DNA of 37,869 nt from Puniceicoccales bacterium. Lineage in GTDB: Bacteria; Verrucomicrobiota; Verrucomicrobiia; Opitutales; UBA953. Shown here piece by piece: positions 1-8,163 of this stretch. The DNA lies in the NCBI GenBank assembly GCA_031256995.1, contig JAIRPL010000031.1, positions 1 through 37,869 on the forward strand. The letters run 5' to 3'. The position numbers and the translations under genes are program-made. Each line of letters starts with the position of its first letter. The first letter of the stretch is position 1. The notes below the pieces were generated by a model. It did not search any database. It saw only the letters and a program-made list of their open reading frames with translations, and was not told the origin of the DNA.

Positions 1-110
1 GGGTGGGGGGTTTTTTTTTTGGGGGGCGTTTTGCCCGTGTGGGGGTTGGGGACCCGGGCGGGGTGCATTTTTTGGCCGCGGGGTGTCCCCCCCCCCCCCC
101 CCCCCCCCGT
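1..110. other. Low-complexity, probably artefactual contig end
   Basis: The first 110 bases consist almost entirely of G, T and C homopolymers, including ten T at 11-20 and an unbroken run of 22 C at 87-108. Nothing comparable occurs elsewhere in the window and no reading frame here makes sense. The most likely explanation is poor base calling at the end of a contig or read. A genuine poly-C phase-variation tract is a less likely alternative. Confidence 0.7.
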
Positions 111-454
111 AATTGCGAAAATTTGCCTTAAAGGCTGTGAAATAAATTCAGGATTTGCCGGTCATCCAAGGCCGCGTGCGAGCGGTGATTTTTGTGTCCA
201 ACAGCCGTGCCTGATTTTGGGGCGACGCATTGGATCAGGATTCTATTTTTCCCAAACGGGAAAGGAATGCGACGCAGCTTTGCCGTCGCTTCGTCATAAG
301 ATTTGCCTGTGGCAACCGGAGAATGGGCGGGGAAATTCCAGCCGGAAGAAAGCATTGCGTGAGCCGCAATGCCCCGGATCTGCCAATGCACATTTTCCAG
401 CGCCCGCCACCTTTCGTGGGCACTGCATCACCAACCACATAACGAAAGAACACC
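111..454 (+). other. Gene-free leader upstream of the seven-gene operon
   Basis: This stretch contains no convincing coding frame on either strand. It must hold whatever promoter drives the operon that starts at 455. I looked for sigma-70-like pairs with 16-18 bp spacing and found none I would defend; TTGCCT at 123-128 has no matching -10 at the right distance. Only a small GCCT/AGGC hairpin near 125-134 is visible. Confidence 0.4.
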
Positions 455-1120
455 ATGCCAAACCCAATCAATGAATTCATAATACAAGGGAAGCGTCCTT
501 TGCCGGTCATCGTCGCGGTTGATCGCAGCGGAAGCATGTCCGATAATGGAAAAATCCAGGCACTGAATCTGGCTTTGAACGAATTCCTATCCTCCCTGAA
601 AAACGAGGATGCGGGCCGCGCGGAATTGCAGATTGCAATTTTCAGTTTTGGTGACGCTTCCGCTTCTTTTGACCAACCTCTCGTGCCTGTCTCACAAATT
701 CAAGGCGTGGCATACTCCGCGAGTGGAGGAACGCCGATGGGGGATGTGTTTCAAAAAATCAAGGCACTCATCGAGGACACAGCCGCCATCCCCCACCGTG
801 CCTACAAGCCGTCCATTGTCTTGCTCACGGATGGGCAACCCACAGACGAATATGTCCAACCGCTCGCGGCACTTGTCAACGAGGGGCGCTCCGCAAAGGC
901 TTTTCGCATTGCGATGGCAATTGGCGAGGATGCGGACCGGAATATGCTGGCAAAGTTTGTCAGCAGTCCTGAATACCTGGTGACCAGCGCCGATGCGCGG
1001 GACATCAAACGTTTTTTCCAGTTTGTCACGATGTCCGTCACACAACGCTTGAAAAGCCAGTCCCCGAATGCCCCGCAACCTCTTCTCCCCTCGGCTGGCG
1101 GACAAACGATCAGCTTCTGA
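455..1120 (+). CDS. TerY-like von Willebrand factor A domain protein
   Basis: This 221-residue protein is essentially a single VWA domain. The metal-ion-dependent adhesion site is complete: DRSGS at residues 23-27 (D23, S25, S27), the conserved threonine T93 in GGTPMGD, and D126-G127 in LLTDGQPT. There is no signal peptide, so it should be cytoplasmic. TerY-type VWA proteins are small stand-alone MIDAS proteins that act with a PP2C phosphatase and a kinase, and both follow directly here. By family knowledge it is a metal-dependent protein-interaction scaffold or a phosphorylation target; its partner is inferred. The ATG at 455 is preceded only by a weak purine stretch (GAAAGAA). It is the first gene of the operon, and the next start lies 13 bases after its stop. 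Confidence 0.9.
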   Translation: MPNPINEFIIQGKRPLPVIVAVDRSGSMSDNGKIQALNLALNEFLSSLKNEDAGRAELQIAIFSFGDASASFDQPLVPVSQIQGVAYSASGGTPMGDVFQKIKALIEDTAAIPHRAYKPSIVLLTDGQPTDEYVQPLAALVNEGRSAKAFRIAMAIGEDADRNMLAKFVSSPEYLVTSADARDIKRFFQFVTMSVTQRLKSQSPNAPQPLLPSAGGQTISF

Positions 1121-1133
1121 CAAAGAACTTGCG

Positions 1134-1835
1134 ATGAACATTGCCGCGGTAACCGCCATCAGGAAAGGGCGAAAGCCACCACATATTCCTTGTCAGGACG
1201 CCTTTCTTGTCTTGCGCACACAGGCATTTTTCCTCGCCGTTGTGGCGGATGGTCTTGGCTCGTGTCCAAAATCCCAGGCGGGCGCCCAAATTGTCTGCCA
1301 TGCGGTTTTGCGCTGTGTCAAAGAGGAATTGAAAACACGAGATTGGGATTCCCTTCGCAATAAAATCGCCAGGGAATGGGAGACTCGCGTGTTTTCAAAA
1401 CAAGGAAAGTTGCGCGACTATTCAACGACATTTGCATTCATCTTTGTCCCGGAGAATGGGGATATGATTATTCTGGGACGAAAAGGGGACGCCCTCGTTG
1501 CTTTGCAGCCTGGAACATCACAAGTCATCTTTGACGAGGAAAGCGCAAAGGAGTTTTCCAATGAGACCGACGCGCTTGGTGGCATGTCAAATTCGAAAAT
1601 AAGCATCCTCACCATTTCGCATAATCGCAATTTCCGCTTCCTGCTTGCCACGGACGGCGTCGGCGACGAACTCGAAAAAGACAAACTCGCCCGATTCCTC
1701 GATTTCCTTCAGGACACCTATTCAAGACAAAACAGGAAGTCGCGCAACACGTTTTTGAAACGCGAAATCCTCCAACATTTTAACACCAGGAATGACGATG
1801 ACAAAACACTCGTTTTCGGTTGGTCAACCCCATGA
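1134..1835 (+). CDS. PP2C-family serine/threonine protein phosphatase
   Basis: The 233-residue product carries the PP2C metal-binding signature: Q21-D22, VADG with D39-G40, G118-D119 in GRKGDA, LATDGVGD with D174 and D178, and a C-terminal D-rich stretch DDDKTLV (221-227). It is a compact PP2C domain with nothing appended, like the phosphatase member of TerY-P triads. It would remove phosphates placed by the kinase encoded next. I chose ATG 1134 because the frame upstream to 1068 lies inside the VWA gene and shows no PP2C similarity. The end of the gene overlaps the kinase gene by 44 bases, so translation of the phosphatase and kinase is probably coupled. The SD sequence is weak. Confidence 0.9.
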   Translation: MNIAAVTAIRKGRKPPHIPCQDAFLVLRTQAFFLAVVADGLGSCPKSQAGAQIVCHAVLRCVKEELKTRDWDSLRNKIAREWETRVFSKQGKLRDYSTTFAFIFVPENGDMIILGRKGDALVALQPGTSQVIFDEESAKEFSNETDALGGMSNSKISILTISHNRNFRFLLATDGVGDELEKDKLARFLDFLQDTYSRQNRKSRNTFLKREILQHFNTRNDDDKTLVFGWSTP

Positions 1836-3264
1836 AAAAAATCGCGACAACGACGGGGTGGAGAGCCTTGTTGATACGCGCGAAATACGCTACAACGTCG
1901 ACAAAAAACTCGGCGGTGGCGGCCAAGGCGATGTTTTTTTGCTCGAGGGCGGAAAGCACATCGCAAAATTGTTCAAATCCAAAGACGATCCCACAAAGCT
2001 CAAGGCGAAGGTTAATTTTTTAAGGAATCTCAATCTTGATAAAGACATCTTTGCGTTGCCGCTCCGTGAGGTGGCCCAGCCCGGCGTCGGCTATGTCGCT
2101 GAATTTGCCGGAGGGATGGATGAGTTGGCCGGACTGTATCTCGAAAAGAAACCGCCGGACAAAACCGCCGCCGCGTGGTTGGTTGAAAGCGGAGGTCTAT
2201 GGAAACGTTACCGCATGCTCGCCAGCATCGCATCGGCTTTGAAAATTTTGCACTCAAAGGGTCTTGTCTATTGCGACCTTTCGCCGAAAAACATTTTTGT
2301 TTCCTCCTCGCCGCTGAATGCGAACGTTTTTTTCATCGATTTGGATAACCTGACACACAAGGTCAGCCTTCGTGATGTTGTTTACACACCACGTTACGGC
2401 GCGCCCGAGATCGTGACGCGCAAGGCTCCAAACACAATGGAATCCGATTGCCATGCCTTTGCCGTCATCGCCTATGAATTGCTCGTTTCTGGGCATCCTC
2501 TCATAGGGGACTATGTTGATTCCGGAGATCCCGAACTTGAGGAAGACGCCTTTGCAGGAAAAATCCCGTGGGTTGACCATTCCAAGGATGACCTGAATCG
2601 TCGCACAACGGGTCTTCCATCCGATTTTGTCATCAGTTCCGCCCTCATGCCCCTCTTCAAAAGATCTTTTGAGGAAGGTTTGGGGAATCCAGGGCGCCGC
2701 CCGTCAATGGCGGAATGGTTTGAGCAATTAACCAAGGCGACCAACGAACTCATAAAATGTGGCAATCCCGATTGCGCATTGCATTTCCCCTATAAAAAAC
2801 ACCGCTGTTGCCCATTCTGCAAGACAAAGGCGGAAATGGTGACAAGAATCCAAATGCGCCGCTGGGATGAGGTCGGGCACTACGATCCGGAAGGAAACAT
2901 TATAACAGAAAAATTCGCCATTCAGCCCGAGATTTACGATGAGATTTTTATTGACGCCAACACGCCAAAAGAAATTGCGGCATGCAACTTTCTCATCGAA
3001 AAGACGCCCCTGCAACTTCCCGTCTTGCGAATTGAGCAAATTACGGAAAAGGGTGAGACAAAGTTCAGGGTCAAACCACTAAACGGAAAAAAATTCAGGG
3101 TGTCACGACGCACGGGGGAGAAAACAAAGGACGAGATTTCAACCGAGAAGAAAATTAAGATTGGGGATCCAGGGCTTCCTGACTCTCAAAAAAGCATGCT
3201 TCACGTTGAGGACCTGGACGTCCCGCAACGTGTCCTGATCATTGATAAATTCGAAGAAAAATAG
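1792..3264 (+). CDS. Serine/threonine protein kinase with C-terminal zinc ribbon (TerY-P kinase)
   Basis: This 490-residue protein has a kinase fold at about residues 33-315. The glycine loop is GGGGQGDVF (41-49), the ATP lysine is K59, the catalytic loop is YCDLSPKN with D162 and N167, the DFG equivalent is DLD at 183-185, and the APE motif is at 204-206. All catalytic residues are therefore present, although HRD is YCD and DFG is DLD. A zinc ribbon follows, with C323, C328, C339 or C340, and C343, and then about 140 residues of unassigned, beta-rich-looking sequence. No membrane segment is seen. It follows the PP2C gene with a 44-base overlap and completes a VWA-PP2C-kinase triad. ATG 1798 in the same frame is an equally possible start; an AGG lies just before 1792. 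Confidence 0.9.
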   Translation: MTMTKHSFSVGQPHEKNRDNDGVESLVDTREIRYNVDKKLGGGGQGDVFLLEGGKHIAKLFKSKDDPTKLKAKVNFLRNLNLDKDIFALPLREVAQPGVGYVAEFAGGMDELAGLYLEKKPPDKTAAAWLVESGGLWKRYRMLASIASALKILHSKGLVYCDLSPKNIFVSSSPLNANVFFIDLDNLTHKVSLRDVVYTPRYGAPEIVTRKAPNTMESDCHAFAVIAYELLVSGHPLIGDYVDSGDPELEEDAFAGKIPWVDHSKDDLNRRTTGLPSDFVISSALMPLFKRSFEEGLGNPGRRPSMAEWFEQLTKATNELIKCGNPDCALHFPYKKHRCCPFCKTKAEMVTRIQMRRWDEVGHYDPEGNIITEKFAIQPEIYDEIFIDANTPKEIAACNFLIEKTPLQLPVLRIEQITEKGETKFRVKPLNGKKFRVSRRTGEKTKDEISTEKKIKIGDPGLPDSQKSMLHVEDLDVPQRVLIIDKFEEK

Positions 3265-3272
3265 CAACGCTT

Positions 3273-6200
3273 ATGCAACACATCAACGTGATTACGGACC
3301 AATTTCATGATGAGATCATCGAGCGAAAGATCGATGTAAAACTCAAGCGTGATCCTTTTTCGGTCGACGCATTCGGCGCTTTATGCTGGAGGGGAAAACC
3401 ACCGAAAGGAAAAGAAGAAAAAGTCAAGACATCCTCCATTGTCAAAAACAACGAGCATGTTCTTTTCGTGTCCCCGATACGCAAAGTAGGCGAAAGAGTT
3501 GAATTTTCCTGTCAGGAAAGGCATCTTGAGCTTTGTCTTGCGGATGCGGATGATGCGGGCCTGCCTCTTTCCGATGACGATTTCAAAAGTGCCACAAATT
3601 TTGAGAATCTCTTCTGGCTTTTCATAAAAATCATTGAAAAAGACGATGGTACGCCATGCATCGGCACAGTGAGGCTTGGATGGCTTCCATGCGGAAAAGG
3701 GCAATGTTTTCCAAAAGAAACATTTGAGATTGGATATGGTGAAAAATACCTGCATTCCATCGGGAAGTTAAAACACGAATTGACGATCAAGGAAATCGAG
3801 AGTCGCCTCAAGGATGAATATGTTTTTGATGAGGATGGACGTTCATTCCTTTTTGTGCAGACCTATTCCACGGAATCGAACAATATCACCCTGCATGGTT
3901 TCAACCGGCGCGCCGAAGTCGCCATCGAGGACGGGAAATGGGTGATTATCAAGGAAATTAATAACAAACGATTTTGTGCAAAACTCGACGATTTTCGTCG
4001 ACTTGGAATTGTCGTCTACGATGATGTCAATTTTGTTGAAAAGAGCAAGGCTAGAATCGCTTTGAACGCCATTAAAGCCGCGTCAAAAAAAGGAGAAACG
4101 CTTTTGGAATTATGGAGGAAATACGGGGAGATGGAGGAAAAGCGCGCGCGTGAATTCGCGGAAAAAATCGGGGAAATAAAATTCAAGTTTGTCCGGCACT
4201 TGGATGACGCGGGAACAACCCTTGTCCGTCTTGAAAACAAAACGTTTGATCCCGGGGATTTGGAAGAGCTTTGCCAGTCATCCCTGAAACTCCTTCCAAA
4301 AGACACGCCAAAAGTGGAAGAGGACAATGTTTTTGAAATCAAAACAATTAAGGCTCATGATGTCCGTGAATGGGAGGTTTATGACGAGGACGAAATCCTT
4401 TCCGATGAAAAGGATGGAATTTTCGTGATTTCAACACAAGGGGATTTGGTTGTGCGCAAACGCCGTGTGCGGGCAATCGGGCAATTAACAGGGGAATCAA
4501 ATGAGTTAAAGGAATCCAGATATCTTTTAAGAAATCTGAGAATGATAGTGGAAGGACAGGCGGAATCCATCGAATCACCCGCAAAAAAGATCAAATCAGT
4601 GTTGTCCACGGAAACCAAGAAATTTTTGAAAGAAAATTTTGGAATTGAAAAATTGACAGAAAATCAGGAGGAGGCTGTGCGCATCGCGCTTGAGACACCT
4701 GATATCGCCGTCATTCAGGGACCGCCCGGGACCGGTAAAACAACAGTGGTCGCGGCCGTGTGCCACCGCCTGTTCGAACTTGCGGATAAAGACAGGAGAT
4801 ATCGTGAATGTCATGACAAAACAATTCTCGTGTCCGCGTTTCAAAATGACACACTGGAGCATATTGCCTCCAAAATTCATACCCTTGGCTTGCCGACAAT
4901 AAAACTGGGAAGAATATCCTCAAGCGTCGCGGCCGAGGATGTTTTCATCGAGAAAATGAGGAAAACGATCGACACAATGCGTCAGTGTCTTGCTCCCCAA
5001 AACGAGGTTGTCCGTGTTTCCGCAAAACTGAAAAAAATATTGGATACCCATGAGAAGGAGCGTGATTCAGAAAGAACCAGGAAGGCAATCGCGCCCATTG
5101 TTGACCGGCATAAAACGGAGATTCCGGAGGATCTACATCGACGTTGGGAGGAATTTCATTTCACAAGTGTTCAAAAAAATGAAAACGAGGTCATCAAAGC
5201 ACTGAACGCATTGCCGCTATCAGAAATTGCCTATAAAGACGATGGCTTTGTGCGGGTGAGAAAGCTGTTGACGGTATTCAAGGATCTTGCGCAGGAAGAC
5301 AAGGTTTTCTTGGAAAGCGCGCCATTGGAAGACGAGGAAATGCCAGACGGATTTTTCCAGAGGCTGGAAAAATTGAGGGATAAATACCTTATTCCACTTC
5401 GTGATGCAAACACACCAATTTCATCGGGGACGGATTTGCCCCTTCTTGACTGGATCAAGGACGCAATTAAGTTTTTCAAAAAATACGAGAAGACCGCCAG
5501 CCAGGACCGCGATACGTTCTTCGCAAGCGTTCTTGAATCATTGCGGGAGGAATTGGATGGCAACCCGGAATTCATCCGCGAATCCATCCGCAATCACAGC
5601 GAGGCAATTGCCGCCACAAATCAGCTTTCCGGTGGAAAGGAAATGGCGGACTATCCAGTGCAAAATGTCATTTTGGAGGAGGCCGCGCGCTCCAATCCCC
5701 TGGATTTGCTCATTCCGATGACCAGGGCCTCAGAGCGCATCATCCTCATTGGCGACCAAAAACAACTTCCGCACTTATTGGATGAAAGCATAGCCGATGA
5801 AACTTCGAACCAACTTTCTCACGTTGAGGATGCGCGCGAACGTCTGAAGGAGGCGCTTTTCGGAATTATCTTTCGCAACCTTGAAAAAGCCAATCCGGTT
5901 CGCCGCATTACCCTCAATGAACAATTCCGCATGCATCCGCACATCGGGGACTTTATCAGTCGTGTCTACTATGATGGCAAGTTAAAATCCGGGCTTGGCG
6001 ACGCTCCCCAAGCGCTGGCAAAAAGCCATAAACTTTCCCTGCCGTGGGCGAAAGGGAAGGTCGCCGTTTTTGTGGATGTCCAAGGAGAGGAAATAAGAGG
6101 AAAGAGCAAATCCAACCAAGCCGAGGCAAAACGTGCTCTTCGCATCCTGAAAGAGTTGTTTTCCGACCCTGAATTGAATGCCGCCAACATGACTATTGGC

Positions 6201-6626
6201 ATCATCACCTTTTATGCTGAACAGGTGAAACGCCTGTTCATCGAGGCGAAAAAATCCGGTTATGCCACGGAGAATAATGGCGAATTTGAGATTTTGCCAG
6301 AGTTTCGGACCACGGATGATGGCAGGGAAAAGTTGCGCATCGGCACAGTGGACTCCTTCCAGGGCAAGGAGTTTGACATCATCATTTTAAGCACAGTGCG
6401 ATCGAACAGCATTAAGCGCATTCCTGAAAATGCGAGGCGCGTCTTTGGATTTCTTCTTCTTGAGAATCGTCTCAACGTGGCTTTTTCACGTGCGCAACGA
6501 TTGCTCATCGCCGTGGGAAATGGCAAAATGTTTGCCGACGACTTTGCCAGGGACAACGTGGCCGGACTCCACGAATTCCATACCACCCTTTCAACGCACC
6601 CAGAATATGGAAATCACGTACAATAA
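3273..6626 (+). CDS. UPF1-like superfamily 1 helicase with long N-terminal extension
   Basis: The 1117-residue protein has an SF1 helicase core in its C-terminal 650 residues. A Q-motif-like TENQEEAV lies near 460, Walker A QGPPGTGKTT near 482, motif II LEEAAR near 800, motif III GDQKQLPH near 826, motif IV NEQFRMHP near 884, motif V VDSFQGKEFD near 1027, and motif VI NVAFSRAQ near 1068. This order and wording match the UPF1/DNA2-like SF1B group, which moves 5' to 3' on DNA or RNA. About 300 residues lie between motifs I and II, probably the 1B/1C insertions. The first 450 residues are unassigned. Motif II has EEAA where DEAA is usual. The gene starts 8 bases after the kinase stop and overlaps the next gene by 20 bases. 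No nuclease motif was recognised. Confidence 0.9.
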   Translation: MQHINVITDQFHDEIIERKIDVKLKRDPFSVDAFGALCWRGKPPKGKEEKVKTSSIVKNNEHVLFVSPIRKVGERVEFSCQERHLELCLADADDAGLPLSDDDFKSATNFENLFWLFIKIIEKDDGTPCIGTVRLGWLPCGKGQCFPKETFEIGYGEKYLHSIGKLKHELTIKEIESRLKDEYVFDEDGRSFLFVQTYSTESNNITLHGFNRRAEVAIEDGKWVIIKEINNKRFCAKLDDFRRLGIVVYDDVNFVEKSKARIALNAIKAASKKGETLLELWRKYGEMEEKRAREFAEKIGEIKFKFVRHLDDAGTTLVRLENKTFDPGDLEELCQSSLKLLPKDTPKVEEDNVFEIKTIKAHDVREWEVYDEDEILSDEKDGIFVISTQGDLVVRKRRVRAIGQLTGESNELKESRYLLRNLRMIVEGQAESIESPAKKIKSVLSTETKKFLKENFGIEKLTENQEEAVRIALETPDIAVIQGPPGTGKTTVVAAVCHRLFELADKDRRYRECHDKTILVSAFQNDTLEHIASKIHTLGLPTIKLGRISSSVAAEDVFIEKMRKTIDTMRQCLAPQNEVVRVSAKLKKILDTHEKERDSERTRKAIAPIVDRHKTEIPEDLHRRWEEFHFTSVQKNENEVIKALNALPLSEIAYKDDGFVRVRKLLTVFKDLAQEDKVFLESAPLEDEEMPDGFFQRLEKLRDKYLIPLRDANTPISSGTDLPLLDWIKDAIKFFKKYEKTASQDRDTFFASVLESLREELDGNPEFIRESIRNHSEAIAATNQLSGGKEMADYPVQNVILEEAARSNPLDLLIPMTRASERIILIGDQKQLPHLLDESIADETSNQLSHVEDARERLKEALFGIIFRNLEKANPVRRITLNEQFRMHPHIGDFISRVYYDGKLKSGLGDAPQALAKSHKLSLPWAKGKVAVFVDVQGEEIRGKSKSNQAEAKRALRILKELFSDPELNAANMTIGIITFYAEQVKRLFIEAKKSGYATENNGEFEILPEFRTTDDGREKLRIGTVDSFQGKEFDIIILSTVRSNSIKRIPENARRVFGFLLLENRLNVAFSRAQRLLIAVGNGKMFADDFARDNVAGLHEFHTTLSTHPEYGNHVQ

Positions 6627-8142
6627 CATTCTTTTTCAAAAAAAAGGCAAGCCCCCTGGAGAAAAGGACAGCCGCCTCATGATTGCATTGCCTTTCAATC
6701 TCTGGCGTGTTCAAACCAATGAATTTTCCTATGGGATGGACTTTTTCCTGCGCGCGGTTTTGCAACTCAAGGTCGCAGCCGTCACCCCTGCTGAGATCTC
6801 CAAGTTGCTCGGTTTCGACCCCAAGCTTGTCGAAAAAATCCTTGATGAACTGAAATATAAAGGATTTCTCGACAGTAATTATGTGATAAACAAAGCGGGG
6901 AGAGGCGCCATTGAGGAAGAGGATGACTTGGTCATTTCTCCTAAAAAAAGGGAAACCGGTTATGTGCTTCAGCGTTTGGATACTGGCGAACTCTACCCCT
7001 ATTATGTTTCGAGGATCCAGAATGCCGATTTACGTGATGGAGGCGGTCAGCGCCCGCGAGTTGTTGTCGGTCAAAAGGGCGATGGCGACGATTATGCTGA
7101 ATATGTGCAGTTTATCGAGGAACCTTGGATTAATGCCAAGACACAAGCAAAGCCTTCGCCCAGGGATATTCTGTCCCTGATCCGGAAATCCAACAAGAAA
7201 CGTCGCCATTCTGACGGAGACGGACCGGATGAGGCGATTCCTTTGGATGAAAGGTTGCGCTTGCTGGACATTCAATTTACAGAGGAAAATCCAGTGCCAG
7301 AGCCACGCTGGGTTGCTACTTATCTTTATTTTACAAAGCGTCCGGACGGCTCATTTTCACCGGATTGGAAAATCCGTGACCCATTCGGTTTCGGGAAAAC
7401 TTCCGCATTCTGCCAATTATACGCCGGCAACCCTGACAACAAAGGTTTTCTTAAGTGCATCGACAAAAAATTTGGTGGAATCAAGGTAATCGGAGAAGAG
7501 AATCTCAGGGAATTCAACAAACAACGGAATGAAAAAATCGCAGCCGAGTTGAGGAAATTTTCAGGCCGGCTTGCAAACGCGGATGAAGAGTTGAAAGGAT
7601 ATGTGCACACATTGGCAGAATCGTACATTCTATACGAGCAGCTCTCTGAAAGAGGCCGATACGATTCGCTGTTGGTCTATTTGCAGAAAATCCTTGAAAA
7701 CATCTTTCTGCAGGACCAGGAAAAAAATAGGCAACTCTATGAAAGGACTTCTTCTATTTTCGACAAACAGGTTAAACTTAGGGGCCAGGAATTGTTGAAA
7801 ATGTGGAAATTTGGCTGGTTTTCCCCGCGTGGCGAACCTGTTCCAGATTCCCTCTTTAAAGCAACCACAGAATTGCGTAATTGGAAGTCGCTTCGCGGAT
7901 ATCTGCTGGCGTGCATTCTTTCATTTTCTTTTAAGTTGGACAAAACGCGCCCATTGCATGGGCTTCTCAATGGAAAAATTGATGGCATTTTGGAAATTGC
8001 CTCTCTGCGCAATGAATCCGCGCACGGGAAGACGGAAAATACGTCGCTACCCTCCGCTCGCGTCTCCGAACAGGAGATCAAAAAACACTACGAATTCGTT
8101 CGTGATTTCGTAAACGACTTTCTCAGTTGCACTCATCCATAA
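6607..8142 (+). CDS. Winged-helix protein with C-terminal HEPN-type Rx4H motif; candidate RNase effector
   Basis: This 511-residue protein is not one I recognise as a named family. Residues 44-104 look like a winged helix-turn-helix (PAEISKLLGF, then VEKILDELKYKGFL), suggesting nucleic-acid binding or a regulatory role. The middle part is unassigned. The last 100 residues are helical and contain LRNESAHGK, in which R468-N469-E470-S471-A472-H473 fits the HEPN RNase signature Rx4-6H with the usual polar residue after R. An upstream helix (SLLVYLQKILENIFL) would fit the first HEPN helix. HEPN domains are common metal-independent RNases in toxin and anti-phage systems, so effector activity is a reasonable inference but unproven; non-catalytic HEPN folds also exist. 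ATG 6607 overlaps the helicase end by 20 bases; a later ATG at residue 25 is possible. Confidence 0.7.
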   Translation: MEITYNNILFQKKGKPPGEKDSRLMIALPFNLWRVQTNEFSYGMDFFLRAVLQLKVAAVTPAEISKLLGFDPKLVEKILDELKYKGFLDSNYVINKAGRGAIEEEDDLVISPKKRETGYVLQRLDTGELYPYYVSRIQNADLRDGGGQRPRVVVGQKGDGDDYAEYVQFIEEPWINAKTQAKPSPRDILSLIRKSNKKRRHSDGDGPDEAIPLDERLRLLDIQFTEENPVPEPRWVATYLYFTKRPDGSFSPDWKIRDPFGFGKTSAFCQLYAGNPDNKGFLKCIDKKFGGIKVIGEENLREFNKQRNEKIAAELRKFSGRLANADEELKGYVHTLAESYILYEQLSERGRYDSLLVYLQKILENIFLQDQEKNRQLYERTSSIFDKQVKLRGQELLKMWKFGWFSPRGEPVPDSLFKATTELRNWKSLRGYLLACILSFSFKLDKTRPLHGLLNGKIDGILEIASLRNESAHGKTENTSLPSARVSEQEIKKHYEFVRDFVNDFLSCTHP

Positions 8143-8150
8143 CAATCAAA

Positions 8151-8154
8151 GGAG
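8151..8154 (+). promoter_or_regulatory. Strong ribosome binding site for the McrB-like gene
   Basis: AAAGGAG at 8148-8154 lies nine bases before ATG 8164. It is the only clear Shine-Dalgarno sequence in the operon. The other downstream genes start by overlap or with weak purine stretches, so the McrB-like ATPase is probably made independently and at a higher level. Confidence 0.7.
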
Positions 8155-8163
8155 AACAAAAAC

